NCBI GenBank assembly: GCA_949361645.1 | Contig: OX442420.1 | Coordinates: 1-64,000, forward strand | Direction of reading: 5' to 3' | Length of the DNA: 64,000 nt | Source: Spongilla lacustris | Taxonomy: Eukaryota; Porifera; Demospongiae; Spongillida; Spongillidae | Shown here: positions 42,082-53,705 of the stretch, in pieces | How positions within the stretch are numbered: the first letter of the stretch is position 1 | How the letters are laid out: each line of letters opens with the position of its first letter | Notes under the pieces: generated by a model | What the model saw: only the letters and a program-made list of their open reading frames with translations | The model's database searches: none | Told to the model about the DNA's origin: nothing | Translations under genes and position numbers: made by a program

Positions 42082-42832
42082 ATGGACGAAGCGAATAGAA
42101 GGAAACTGGAATTCAAAAAATTGCTGATCAGACTAGGCGAAAAGATGGCCCAGAAGGACGTGGAAAATATATTGTTCCTTAATGATGATGTATGTCAGGA
42201 TCTACCCAGACCAGTATCAGTAGTAGACTTGTTTAGAGAGCTGCTTCAGAAAAGTATGTGCGATGTCCGATACAGTGTAGTGGTTATACTAACTACTCAC
42301 CTCACATGAACAGATAAAATTAGTCATGAAAGACCAGAATTACTTTCCAGCTTATATCGTGACATAGATCGCAAGGACTTGGCATCTGAGGTTGATAGAT
42401 GGTTAGAAACCATGGACGGTAAGATCCGATGTCGTGTTAATATGTCGCTAACCTACCTTCGTGTCATTCTGTAGCCAATAATGGAACCATACCCCAAAAT
42501 ACATTTACTGGGGAAACTCTTGACGACCGTCTGTTGAACAACGTTGCTAAGGACATAGGAAGAGATTGGAAGATGTTGTCAAGACAGCTGGGCTTGGATG
42601 AGACGTCAATACAGAGCATTCATCAGGCACATTACGGAGATCTGCATGAAGCCTCTTATCAAGCACTCCTGAGGTTAGATTGTATATGGTTGCTTTAGCT
42701 ACAGCTTAGTACACTGATCTCATCAGATGGAAGAAGGATTTTGGATCTAAAGCAACTCCGAAGGCCTTTAAACGTGCACTCACTGATATGAAACTGATGG
42801 GTATAGTACACACGTACTTCCCAACACCATAA
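42082..42832 (+). CDS. FADD: FADD-like adaptor (DED + death domain)
   Basis: Exons: 42082-42253, 42314-42418, 42475-42673, 42727-42832. They total 582 nt (193 residues; human FADD 208), all phases consistent. Residues 8-88 form a death-effector domain: hydrophobic helices FKKLLIRLGEKM and VVDLFRELLQK, and an RxDL-type motif in DIDRKDLASEVDRWL. Residues about 108-188 form a death domain: LLNNVAKDIGRDWKMLSRQL with the signature tryptophan, then SIQSIHQAH and ASYQALLRWKKDFG. DED plus DD at this length is the FADD architecture: it links death receptors (DD-DD) to caspase-8-type proteases (DED-DED) in the cytosol. The start is the ATG after GTGCAATA; an upstream GTG in frame is not used. Orthology to FADD rather than another DED/DD adaptor is inference. 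Confidence 0.85.
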
Positions 42833-42929
42833 CTTAAATATATTTGTTTTTACCTATTGTGTGTGGACATATGTACATGTATGTGACAATTGATGTTGTG
42901 GTGGGAATTAATTGGAATACAAGTGCTAT

Positions 42930-44580
42930 ATGGCGGAACTGGAACCGATAGGTCCGAGGTTGCTGCTGGAGGATTGCACATCGCGGCCTCTCAGGACGGA
43001 AGACGGTCAAGCGGTTCGCGGCTTATGTGCTGAATGTTTTCCCATCAATTATCCTGAATCTTGGTACAACTATGTCGTCAGCAACAAAGTATGTTTGAAC
43101 GTCGCATCGCTAGTATCGCTACCTCGGTATTCAACTGACACAATATTTGCTCACAGGTGTTCTCGATTGGAGTGTTCGGTCGTCAGCAGGAGCTGGTAGG
43201 GATGGTAATAGCTGAGCAACAGCCATTGAGTCACTTGGAGGGGGAGGTAGGGTGCGTGTTGGACCGAGCCCGCCAGTCATCCAGCATTATGTACGTCATC
43301 AGCTTAGGTGAGTGTTGCAAGCCTACCATCACTGAGGTGCACTGATTGCGCCTCACTCCGCCATACAGCCGTGTGCTCCGGTTACCGCCAAAGGGGCGTG
43401 GCTTCATTTCTCATGCAGTCACTAATGCTCCATGTTTCAAGTGTGCCCACCTGTGAGCTGGTCTACCTACATGTCCTAGCCACAAATGTGTCTGCCATCA
43501 GTGAGTCCCTTGAACACATGTATTGGGTCATTGGGCTGTTGATTTCACAACAATCAATGTAATTAATCTCTTTCAAAAATCACTGATATCAGCTGAGCTT
43601 AAGTTGCTAGATTTCCACTAATTGGTTACTAAACTTATCGTAGTTGTGTTTGTGTATTGGTTTTGTCGTTTGCTTATGTTATTTCTATAGGAAGGTGTCC
43701 TTAGCAAGAGTACCCAGTCCCCAGTCCTTAGCAAGAGTACCCAGTCCCCAGTCCTTAGCAAGAGTACCCAGTCCCCAGTCCTTAGCAAGAGTACCCAGTC
43801 CCCCCAGTCCTTAGCAAGAGTACCCAGTCCCCCCAGTCCTTAGCAAGAGTACCCAGTCCCCAGTCCTTAGCAAGAGTACCCAGTCCCCAGTCCTTAGCAA
43901 GAGTACCAAGTCCCCAGTCCTTAGCAAGAGTACCAAGTCCCCAGTCCTTAGCAAGAGTACCCAGTCCCAGTCTACTTCATCTTCGTTACCACTCACCATC
44001 ATTACATCTTCAATATCCCAATATTCATCCTAGATCACCCACATCCCATATGCCCTTGGAGTTGTCACAGTATCACTTTGGGCTGTGTGGATTACCTTGC
44101 CATGTGATAAGAAGCTCTATGCTTAGGTATACAAACGACTCTAATAGCGCAATAAAGTATATTTGTCTGCTCCCATCTTTAAATAGTATGTAGGGCCTAA
44201 AAGAAAGATGTGGCCTTATCGAATCGTGATCCATTTTACTCATGCACTCTGCACCCACAGAACTTTATAGGAAACTTGGTTATCAAGAGTTAATGACCAT
44301 TCCAGGATACTACAGTATCCAAGGACGTCCTGCTGATGGATATCTCTATGCTTATTATCTCAATAATGGAAGACCATTCAGCAGCAGCTGTCATAGCTAC
44401 ATTAGACGCTACGTGGTTGAAACTGTTGTGTGTCAGGCGGCCATTTGTGCCTACGAGACAGCCATGATTTTTACAAGGAGAGCACGTGGTACCCAGACCC
44501 ACACGTTAACCTGCACGCTTGCCATAGTGTTGTTGCTGATGGTGCTGGTATTTTTATATTCCAAATATGGTGGTGTATGA
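42930..44580 (+). CDS. NAA60: NAA60-like N-alpha-acetyltransferase
   Basis: Exons: 42930-43088, 43157-43307, 43369-43500, 44261-44580. They total 762 nt (253 residues; human 242). Family landmarks are CFPINYPESWYNYVVSNK, then ELVGMVIAEQQPL, the acetyl-CoA loop in GYRQRGVAS (108-116), LVYLHVLATNVSAI, and YRKLGYQELMTIPGYYSIQG followed by DGYLYAYYLNNGRP. NAA60 acetylates N-termini of membrane proteins from the cytosolic side of the Golgi. The C-terminus here is unusual: residues 229-247 (LTCTLAIVLLLMVLVFLY) form a clear hydrophobic anchor, where the human enzyme is described as using amphipathic helices. Intron 3 (760 bp) carries a 27-bp minisatellite. The start is the first ATG before MAELEPIG. 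Confidence 0.9.
43691..43975. repeat. 27-bp minisatellite in NAA60 intron 3
   Basis: About ten copies of a unit containing CAGTCCTTAGCAAGAGTACC, with CCCC/CC length variants. Each unit holds a CAGTCCTTAG|C acceptor-like stretch on the coding strand, but the real acceptor is 285 bp downstream at 44260. Confidence 0.92.
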
Positions 44581-44928
44581 ATGGCTATTTTATCACGTGT
44601 GCCTGTGTGTATTTCAGATTTTTATTGGTATATTTGAACTCAGTCCAACAGCCATCTCACTCTAGTACAATATGCATTCCCTGTTGTCATAACACCAGTG
44701 GGCGATCAAGGATGTAGCCATTAGTGTGTTAATGTATTACTTTAACCTGTCCTGTGTTCCAGTTTGTTGATGAATACAGATTATAGGTATGTGTGGGGTG
44801 ATTGTATAGTGAATCCTTAGTAAAGCGAGACATAAAATTCAGTAGTACGCGTGAACTGGACTGGACTGGAGGCAGGACTATTAAAGTTTACATATAAGCT
44901 CGCATATCCTGTGGACTGTGGTTCACCA

Positions 44929-45270
44929 ATGGTCTATACGTTTCAGATCGAACTGGAAAAAGATGAAACGGGTGGTCTAGGGTTAGGCCTTGGAGGAGGA
45001 TACGGCGAAGGAGAGGGACAGTTCATTGTTTGCAAGCTACTTCCGGGAAGACCAGCCTTCGTACAAGGATCATTGCGAATAGGCGACGTAATAATCTCGG
45101 TGAATGGAGCTCCCCTGACTGGCCTGACCCTTGAAGAAGGATGCGCCCTGATTGCTAGCAGCCCTGCCATCGTGCGGCTGGAGATAGAGCGTGATGGTGA
45201 TCCACCTGCCTTTGAACTGATTACACTTAAAACGAGTCCGATTCGTGACGTCATTGCGGAAGATCATTAA
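44929..45270 (+). CDS. Small single-PDZ-domain protein
   Basis: The protein has 113 residues from the ATG at 44929. It reads through a PDZ fold: GGLGLGLGGGYG is the carboxylate-binding GLGF-type loop region, followed by FIVCKLLPGRPAFVQGSLRIGD (written as FIVCKLLPG...RIGD), VIISVNGAPLTGLTLEEG and ALIASSPAIVRLEIERD. PDZ domains bind C-terminal peptides of membrane proteins. The open frame continues upstream of the ATG to about 44851 and there is an acceptor-like TTTCAG at 44942-44947, so an earlier exon cannot be excluded and this may be the last exon of a larger gene. It is convergent with RACK1. Confidence 0.65.
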   Translation: MVYTFQIELEKDETGGLGLGLGGGYGEGEGQFIVCKLLPGRPAFVQGSLRIGDVIISVNGAPLTGLTLEEGCALIASSPAIVRLEIERDGDPPAFELITLKTSPIRDVIAEDH

Positions 45271-45670
45271 TTATATATTTTTACCAATAAAATATAAATG
45301 TGTCATTTTCGACCATCAGATCACGACAGAAAGTTATTTAGCACGATGTGTGCATGGTAGCTTAAGCGAGGGGAAAAAAAAGTGCTGGGCGGCGTCAATG
45401 GCACTTTGTCAGCTGGAATTGAACCAGCTGGACAGGTTAAAAGCCTATTGCAATACCAAATGCGTAACGAAGTAGCCATTCGACCAAGCCAGCGTTGCTT
45501 CTCAATTGCTACCTGAATTTATGTTAGAGCTCTACAAGTAAACTCATTGCAATGTATGTATTACATGTATCACCACAACTGGCCTTTTGGCAATCTCAAG
45601 ATTCAAAAAAAAAAAAAAAAAAAAAAGATTTTTGGGATTCCAATACAGTACAATCAGTTGTCATACTATT
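45271..45670. other. Convergent 3' ends of PDZ gene and RACK1
   Basis: A 400-bp spacer with AATAAA-like sequence soon after the PDZ stop (ACCAATAAAATAT) and a 21-base poly-A run near 45606 close to the RACK1 3' end. No gene is seen. Confidence 0.5.
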
Positions 45671-48600
45671 CTAAACAGTGTCCACATCGTAAACACGGAT
45701 GAGATTGTCAGTGTAACCTGCAAACAAGGTTTGGCCATCAGCACTCCATGCCAGGCTCATGCACTCCACACTGGCTCCACCAGGAACTTCAGCTCTGATC
45801 TCATCGACAATGCTCTTGCTCTCAAGGTCCTGTTTGAGGGAGGTGTACAAGTAAACCAGCCGAGTGTGTTTAATGGCTAAGGTGCGTACCCATATCTTTA
45901 CAGTGGGTCCTGTGGCAGCACATAGCCAGTAGCGGTTAGGACTGAAGACAAGGGCATTGATGGTCTCCCCACCACCAGGCAGTGTGTACAAGTGCTTGCT
46001 ATCATTCAAGTCCCACAGCATAGCCTGACCATCCTGTATAGTAAACAGGAAGGATACATTAATCAAGCAAATGACATCAATGGGAAGCTTTGCATATGGC
46101 AACCACATATGTAGCATAGCTTACACAGTATAAGCTTGATAACACCACTGATACTACCTACCAGCCTATTACACAACCTCTATTAAAATTATTATTTAAC
46201 TTCTGAGAGGCTGGATGTTGATGTCACAGCTCATCAACACTATTTGCATTCCCTGGGCCATTAATCCTTCATCTAAATCTAGGACATTATTGTCCAAATG
46301 TGCAAGTAAGTTTATGGATTCAGGCAAGTTGCTCAGAACTGACTACTCATATCTATAAATCTTTCTTACAACTGTAATTAGGAACAGAGTGAGTGATTCA
46401 ATACTTCAAAACTAAAAATCAGGAATAAAACAGAAACCGCAAAGTGTTGTCATGCCCAGGGCAGTGAAGGAAATATTTCCAAAGGAATCCTTGGGGTCAG
46501 GATGGCAAGTTCTATCAGTTCATTAAAAACACAAGTGATAAAGTGGCGAAACATTAAGAACGCATCCAAACCCACACAACAGCGCTAAATAGAATATTTA
46601 AGACACAAAGACCAACATTAATTGAACAGGAACTGAAGGTACCTCTACCACAACCACAGGCAACAGTATTTCAGTGATGGGACCCATCAACAGCACAATA
46701 ATTACAGCTACTGATGAAAAGTATATTGATTCTAGCAAGCATTGATTACTAGCAAGGGTTCTGTAATCAAACTAGATCTCACATGTATAATCCATTTAAC
46801 CCTCATACTGTGGAAGGCATATATATATAATTGCGCTTGCATTATGCGACTGGCATACATACATGCACACCAGGAAGATTGAATACTAACACCTATTTCC
46901 GTGCAAAGTGAAGCGTTCATTTCAGCTGTGTTGTTCAATATAAAGTCCCAACATCTGCATGCCATTCACCGTGAAGCAAACTTATACCATTAAGCCGTAT
47001 GTGAATAGTATGCCTAATTCCATTTGTAGCCCACAACAGATGCTTGCATTGAAGTGTCTTAAAAGCGACAAAAATAGGTGAGATACGTCAAAACTGGTCT
47101 AACAACACTAAAATGAACATGTATGTTCTTAGAAAGCTAATTCTCACAGTAACAGACTTCTCCCATGTAAGCGTATGATACGGCACGAAAACGTTTGCAC
47201 AACACACGGTAAAAAATCCCTTTCGCAATATGTCACATTATGAATAATTAATGAGCAGCAGTTGGAAGGTTAAAGTTTGACTTAATACAGTAGATCCTAT
47301 TTAAAGCAGTTACAATCAGGTCAAAAATAGATGACCATTGTAGACAGGTGGCTTGCCTAAACCATTTGTACAGCAGCCACATACTCATGACTTTAGTTAT
47401 GTGGTCTGGCTGGTTGCAGAGGTGACAGCCAAGTCAGGTGACCAGCTAACTTACCTCTTTGGACATCAATATTGCAATAAGGGTGACATTGTTAATTGTC
47501 AGCTGTTTTTAATTATGGCTACCATAGCTTACTCGCCCGTTCTTGAACAATCACATGGTTAGCTTACTTTCAAGATATTACTATGATAAAAAAGCGTTTT
47601 GTGATGTTTGTTTGGATATATTTTTATGGTGTTTGAAAAACAATGGTTGCTAACAACACCCGATATAGGCGGAGCCAAGTGGGCAGGGATTTGAAGCCGT
47701 ACATTGTGTATACTATAAAACAGACGACGAAAACACGATTTTTTTGTCCCTAGGTGTTATTTCTAAAGTCCAGGTTTTTTTAAAAAAGCTTCGCTCTCCC
47801 CTATTTTAGTAGAACAAGCGGGTGCTTATTCAAAGCCGCTAGTGACGATAGAGGCGCCATTACACGTACAGCTGCAGCTGTTAGTTACCGCTTACCTTTC
47901 AATTAAAAACCAACACTCCAGTCGTAGTTCTATGCCCCGAGCGCTGTTTGGTGCACAAAGAGCGTAACCATGCGACACAGATTAGTTTTCTAATACAAGT
48001 GCACATAAATGTGCACTTGGCGGTGAACGCGGGTGCAATTATTGCCCATAAATGTGCACTTGGCGGTCAAAGAGTTAAGGCCAGCATACACGGGCGACTT
48101 CTAGTCAATTTGTCACATGCAACTCAAATGAATATGGACAAATGTTCTGCAAACCATCAGCAAACTAAACAATTACGGAACTTTTACCCATATTCATTCA
48201 AGTTGCATGCAACAAGTCGGCAGGAAGTCGCTCCGGGGCATGTATGCCGATCTTTAGGTGACTGCTAAGGAAGGTTCGCTGTATTATTTATCTGTTGAAG
48301 TTTTATGGAATACTGCAAACACTCTACAGCTGATACGACCATGAAGGGAATACTGCAGCAGGAATACTTTATACAGCATGTAGGGCTGTATTAACTTGAT
48401 CAGTTCAAAGACTATATTAAGCTGTTGACAAGCTACAACTCCTCCCCCATAAGAAATAAAAGGCTCATGTTTTTAAACTATTATATATAACTGCGAGGTC
48501 CATGAACATTTCCATGTATGTTCTAACAGAAGTGTTCATTTAAATATCTTACCCGCCATTTCTTTTTATCATAAACAAATGTATGCATTTATGACACCCA

Positions 48601-51427
48601 CACACAGCTATGCATGCACATTTTCACTACAATATCACTAGAACTTGATGAATGGTTGCTATAAAAAACTGTCAACCCGTCAATACACTAACAGCAAGCT
48701 TAGTGCCTATAGCTATTGATAATAGTTTTTATTACCATTTCACAGCCTGATGTATGCCTTTCAGACCAAAATATAAAAATCTGCTTTAACTGGATTTGGT
48801 AGGGTCTGGTGAAGGTTGTACAGAGATTCTTTTAGACACATGTGCTTAGGGCAGTTCCGTGATGCGAAGGAAATTTTACACAACCCCACGCTTACTGTAC
48901 GAACACACACCAGGAACCTATGTCCCCCCCCCCCCCCCCCCCCCGGAAACCACTTTTCGTGCAATACTATATCATTATACTCTTTGAGTGATGTAAGTGT
49001 ATACACCAATCAGTGCTGTTTCTTCCCCATAACCCATAGCACTACATTAGAAATACGCTGATATATGCAATGGTTTCTGGATCCACCTCACACGTAACTT
49101 CCCGTTTGTACTGAAGGTTCCCGTGGCATGGTCCCATTTTAATGGTTACTGTGTACTAGTGGTAGATGCGGTGTTTGTTTTAATTACTCCATAAGTTAAA
49201 CAACAAGTGATGGTTAAGTTGTCTCCATAAATAAGAGACTAATATTATCCAATAGGGCTGGAAATACAAGTACATAAGGTTCCCGCGTGTATAGACGAAC
49301 ATTTCCATTGAATTCATCTTACTGTTTGATTGCCAGTACCGTATTTATAAACTAGCACACAAAAAGAGGAGGTTGCCCCGATGTGTCATTGTGCATACGC
49401 GTGTGTATTTGAATGACCTACGTTTAATTGCTAATGTGTAGCCAAGAAATTTCAAGGGGTGTTTTACAAAGGTTCCCCTGCTTGTGAGCACCCGAAAATA
49501 GAGGTGGCTTTTGTTTAAACACGATTGATTTACAACTTTTAGTCTTGGTGCCATTTTATGCTCTATTATTTCCAATACCTTGTACTACCACACCTTTCTC
49601 ACATTGTATTGGTGGTTCCCAGGCGGGAACCTTGTGTGGAACATTGGTTTCCGTGAATAAAAATATACAACAAAATAAATGTTGGGCCAGGATCGTCACT
49701 ATACCAGTTATACATTCACATTAAAAGCGGCAGAAATCGTGCATACACTTTTAGCACTACTATTTGCAGGAATCACGCGGGGAAGAAAGGGCTGTAGCGG
49801 TTTGTACATTAAGACTTCATCTAACGTAAGAATAAATTCATAATTTTATCCTTACTAAATGCAGTACGGGGAATTGCCTAGCAACAATGTTGGCCATCTG
49901 GGAACCTGTAAAGACTAGGCCGTTTAAACATACACGTAAATACAAATTGAAAAGGGACCATGATATGATGGGTTCATTTTAAATTAACATCACACTTCAA
50001 CATAGACACAATACATCAATGAATCAATGAGAGCAAAACTAAGCTCACCCTAAGTCTAAACTAATCTCACCCATGGCTAAACTAATTAGAACCAAACCTC
50101 TGCAAACTGACCAACATGTGTGTACATGTGTGTACGTTTTAGTTGAATGGCACTATCTCAAGACATGCAGATTAGCTGCCCCATACACACTTGGTGTTTG
50201 TTCAGTGCATGTATTTCAGAAGAGTTAGCATATGCTCGGTGAAGTCCTTGTACACAAAGCAAAGTGCTAACCCATATGTATCCACTCCCAGCCACTGTAC
50301 TATCAAAACAGTCTAGAAAAATATGTGGACAGGCCCACAAGGGGGGGGGGGGGGGGGTAGATGGCATTTTTACACTGGTGGCACACAAATGTCTGGTGGG
50401 TCATTCAATACTTTGCTGATTCCAGTAATTACATTTTTGTTGGTTCATACATGAAACATGAAGCACGCTGGCCTCACTAGTGCATAACATATACCAACAG
50501 CCCATGCACAAGCCCACCTTTCCTCCAGATGCACACAGAGAGCCGTCAGGTGAGACTGTCACACAGTTGAGGAAGCCATTGTGTCCGTAGTGATTGGTTT
50601 TCAGCTTGCAGTTAGTTAGGTTCCAAACCTAATTTTAAAAGAATGAAAATTAATACATCCCTTGTTTCTGAACGTCGTTCTACACGAGGGGACCCCAACC
50701 TTGACAAGCCTGTCCCAGCCACTGGAGACAATAACAGGGTTTTGCGTATTGGGAGAAAAGCGTACACACGAGACCCAATCAGTATGGCAGTCATCCTGTA
50801 GGGTGCGAAGCATATCACATCAGAGCACCCAAGGTGGACGCCCGCACACCTGGATCGTATACTTGCACACACCAAGTGTGTTCCACAGCTTCACAGTTCT
50901 GTCGCGAGAGCCTGACACTATTTGTCGATTGTCAGCTGAAAACGCCACACTTAGTACGTCCTTTGTGTGCCCCACAAACCTCCTAGTTGTGCGACCGCTG
51001 CAAGGCATGGTGCAGTTAGTCGAAGAAGCTATGCCTTAGGCCCCATTAGTATTCGCGCCACATTCATAACTTACGTTTGCAGGTCCCACAGCCGTAGCGT
51101 GCTGTCCCATGAACCAGAGAGCGCAAACTGACCGTCAGAGCTGATGACCACATCGGACACAAAATGGTTGTGTCCTCGCAATGCTCTCTTTGCAACACCG
51201 TAGTTTGTTTCTTGACGCGTTAGGTTCCAGATGATTACTGAACGGTCTAGGTTCAAGCAAGGTCGGAAAGCTCAAATCTTATCTGCACAAGAGGGCAAAA
51301 TATCCAATAAACGCCCACCTCTCGAACTCGACAGGATCATGTCAGGTACAGCCGGAGTCGTCGCTATTTGCGTCACCCAGCCACCGTGACCCTTAAGGGT
51401 ACCTCGCAGCTTTAATTGTTCAGTCAT
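45671..51427 (-). CDS. RACK1: RACK1, seven-WD-repeat ribosomal scaffold
   Basis: Exons: 51427-51319, 51246-51075, 51000-50850, 50795-50700, 50628-50518, 46033-45890, 45829-45671. They total 942 nt (313 residues; human 317). Near-invariant blocks: [19 protein letters not shown], then [99 protein letters not shown] and [18 protein letters not shown]. The seven WD repeats form a beta-propeller on the 40S subunit that recruits PKC and other signalling proteins. Intron 5 is 4.5 kb (50517-46034) while the others are 54-74 bp. In vertebrates RACK1 introns host snoRNAs, but I could not identify one here. It lies 182 bp downstream of TRAPPC2 on the same strand. Confidence 0.97.
46034..48077. other. 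RACK1 intron 5, proximal part, no gene seen
   Basis: AT-rich intron. No exon with family resemblance. A sequence containing CATAAATGTGCACTTGGCGG occurs twice (about 48006 and 48048), and an Ala/His-poor short ORF at 47353-47562 is unsupported. Confidence 0.5.
48078..48252. mobile_element. MITE-like inverted repeat, about 175 bp
   Basis: The outer ends read CCAGCATACACGGGCGACTT and, in reverse complement from the right, CGGCATACATGCCCCGGAGC followed by GACTT. The arms continue with CACATGCAACTCAAATGAAT versus GCATGCAACTTGAATGAAT. It has no coding capacity. It is a small non-autonomous element in RACK1 intron 5, family unknown. Confidence 0.7.
48924..48944. repeat. Poly-C tract of 21 bases
   Basis: Uninterrupted C run in RACK1 intron 5. 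Confidence 0.85.
48945..50517. other. RACK1 intron 5, distal part, no gene seen
   Basis: AT-rich intron with a 17-base poly-G tract at 50341-50357. No exon or RNA gene recognised. Confidence 0.5.
50341..50357. repeat. Poly-G tract of 17 bases
   Basis: Uninterrupted G run in RACK1 intron 5. Confidence 0.85.
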
Positions 51428-51609
51428 GTCAGTAGATACAGTGGATTGAAACAGATCTCAAAGCCCAGTCGAACAGCTTAGGGAGCAGCACGAGGAAGAA
51501 AGGACTTTTGCGCATGCGCGTTGAGATAAATTGCTGCGTCCGGGTACAATAAACATAAAACTGTAACATATAAACGTAACACAGTACACATAAAAGCCAA
51601 CACACAGGT

Positions 51610-52295
51610 TTAAAGATATTTTTTGGCTATTGCTTGAGCCTTCTTTCTAAAGTTCGACGATGCAATTGGCGTATTTGGTACGTAAAACGGATTTAGTAAC
51701 GCCTATGATTAAAGGAACATAAATGTACAGCCCATACCAACCCCTTGTACTACCTTCACGAAAGCGTCGTACACATCCAAGAAGAAGTTCTTCATGTTCT
51801 CTTGTGCTTTGGAGCCATCATACACAAGAAGAAAGCGCATATCTACGGACAAGTTAACGTACAACATTTTAAAAGCATTCTATAACAAATGGAAGTTAGT
51901 ACGGTCAGTGCGGGGATAATGGTCACAGTAACAAGGAATATGACAACACTGCTGCAAGGAGGAGGATACGGCTTGCGGTAACGAAGCCAGCGACACTTAG
52001 TTCGTTAAAACGATCAACAGACTTTAGAAACCTAGAGACATAACCAACACAGAACAGTACACACAGCAAAATCTATACTGCCTCATACAGGTTGCTGGTC
52101 TCCCACTTGGCTTCATCCACAAGGTCTAATGACGCGTGAGCGACAAACTGTGCCATCTGTCTCTTGTCGTCTAACTGGTGTGTAATTGAATATAAACATC
52201 TAAGTAGATGGGCTTCTTACTTTCCCTGTATCTTTGACGTCTAGCTCAAAAAGTGGATTGTCGTTATGCCCTACTATTACGAAGTAGCAAGTCAT
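51610..52295 (-). CDS. TRAPPC2: TRAPPC2 (sedlin), TRAPP complex subunit
   Basis: Exons: 52295-52221, 52174-52079, 52021-51970, 51842-51754, 51702-51610. They total 405 nt (134 residues; human 140) with all phases agreeing. The N-terminus YFVIVGHNDNPLFELDV is diagnostic. Then come QFVAHASLDLVDEAKWETSN, SVDRFNELSVAGFVTASHMR, ENMKNFFLDVYDAFVK and NPFYVPNTPI. Sedlin is a longin-fold subunit of the TRAPP tethering complexes that act in ER-to-Golgi transport. It is head-to-head with H2A.Z over 194 bp. Confidence 0.95.
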
Positions 52296-52489
52296 TTTGA
52301 CGATCAATTCTAATTAAAGGTGTTCGTTTTAACATTTCAAAGTAAACAAGAAGCAACCCCGCCTGCATCCGGTGCGCATAATTGGGATTGGTCGTCTATT
52401 TTAATGCAACAAGCATTTTCCCGCCTTCCACAAACACAATTTAGAAGAAACGCGCGCCTAACCTCTGACGAGTAGCGGAACACACAACA
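52296..52489. promoter_or_regulatory. Putative bidirectional promoter, TRAPPC2/H2A.Z
   Basis: 194 bp separate the divergent start codons. It includes GATTGG (a CCAAT box on the minus strand) at about 52385-52395, plausible for H2A.Z and for TRAPPC2. The rest is inference from spacing. Confidence 0.5.
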
Positions 52490-53115
52490 ATGGTGAGTAC
52501 GCCATCACAGGACCCCTATATTGGTTGTTCTATACACGGGAACGAGTCATTTTCGACCTGTCCCTGTTAATTATCTCTCTGTCGAATTTTTAGGCAGGAG
52601 GTAAAGCTGGAAAGGATGCCAAGGTCAAGGCAAAGGCTGTATCTCGCTCGGCACGCGCTGGCCTGCAATTCCCCGTAGGGCGTATCCACAGACACTTGAA
52701 GTTGCGCACTACGAGTCATGGGAGGGTAGGGGCTACCGCTGCTGTGTACAGTGCGGCTATCCTGGAGTACCTGACTGCTGAGGTAGGAACCAACACAGTG
52801 TATATGCTGATAAGCTGATAGCTACGTGTGGTGTGCAGGTGCTCGAGTTGGCTGGGAACTGCTCCAAAGACCTGAAGGTGAAGAGGATAACACCACGCCA
52901 CTTGCAGCTAGCGATTAGGGGTGATGAGGAACTTGATTCCTTGATAAAGGCCACCATTGCAGGAGGAGGTAAGGGTAGTTGGTTATGAATATAGCAGAAG
53001 CTTGAGTCTCAAGCCATGAAGTCACTTACAGTGTGTTTTCACAATCCCAACAGGAGTTATCCCATACATCCACAAGAGTCTAATTACCAAGAAGGCTACT
53101 CAGAAACAGCCATAG
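52490..53115 (+). CDS. H2AZ: Histone H2A.Z
   Basis: Exons: 52490-52492 (the start codon alone), 52594-52782, 52839-52968, 53054-53115. They total 384 nt (127 residues; human 128). Variant-specific features: the start [20 protein letters not shown], then [34 protein letters not shown], the [19 protein letters not shown] acidic-patch region and a short KKATQKQP tail. H2A.Z replaces H2A in nucleosomes at promoters, loaded by SWR1/SRCAP-type remodellers. The introns and absence of clustering with other histones fit a replication-independent variant. A start codon isolated in its own exon depends on the GT at 52493, and gives the expected MAGGKAG. Confidence 0.96.
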
Positions 53116-53283
53116 TCAGCCAAAGAGATATCTTCACTCTACACAAACACACTTCACACACAACATACATGCTGCAGCCTACATCAATGTAGCTTATTAA
53201 AAGAAGCTGTTTTTTTTTTTTGCACAGCAACCGGTTTTATTTAAAGTTTTGGTGTCCAGTGTATGCGGCATTCTTTTATAACA

Positions 53284-53549
53284 TTATGATTCCACGATAT
53301 GCTTGTTTATCTGCTGCACCGTACTAACGTCAAGGGCTGCAGACAGCTGGTCCACTGTGGGCTTCACCTCCAAGACTCTGCGTGAAGTAACGAGTCTATT
53401 TGACCGTGTATATCACGAAGTTCTTACCTTTCTATTTCACCGTTGACAGTCCTGATCTGTTGTGTGTAAAGCTTTGCCAGGGCTATCATTTTATCGAGCA
53501 TGGCGAGTGTAGAGTGATCCGATAGCCCACCCTGCCGGCCTATATCCAT
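53284..53549 (-). CDS. Unknown 71-residue two-exon protein
   Basis: Exons: 53549-53428 and 53377-53284. They total 216 nt (71 residues). The splice phase is consistent (GAAAG|GTAAGA ... CACGCAG|AG). The protein is largely helical and heptad-like: STLAMLDKMIALAKLYTQQI, TVNGEIERVLEVKPTVDQL, then DVSTVQQINKHIVES. It may be a small coiled-coil subunit of a larger complex. I do not recognise the family. Support comes from the clean intron, codon-like composition and position: convergent with H2A.Z, and 157 bp from the LRMDA-like gene in divergent orientation. Confidence 0.6.
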
Positions 53550-53705
53550 TTGTACAATTGTACACAATAATACACGCGCTCAATTTCGAGTGGGAGTGGC
53601 GACTACAGTTGTGAATAGATCACATGCTACGTATAAATGGCTGAGAGCGCTAGCAAGCAAACGGTTGCAAGGTAGACAAACAAGCGAATCGAACTTAATT
53701 TATGT
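53550..53705. promoter_or_regulatory. Putative bidirectional promoter, 71-codon gene/LRMDA-like
   Basis: A spacer of about 156 bp lies between divergent genes. The right border depends on the uncertain LRMDA-like start codon. Confidence 0.35.

Noticed and set aside
44851..44928. Upstream extension of the PDZ ORF from a GTG codon
   Set aside because: GTG starts are not expected in a nuclear eukaryotic gene. The frame may be open by chance or be a preceding exon, so the ATG at 44929 was used.
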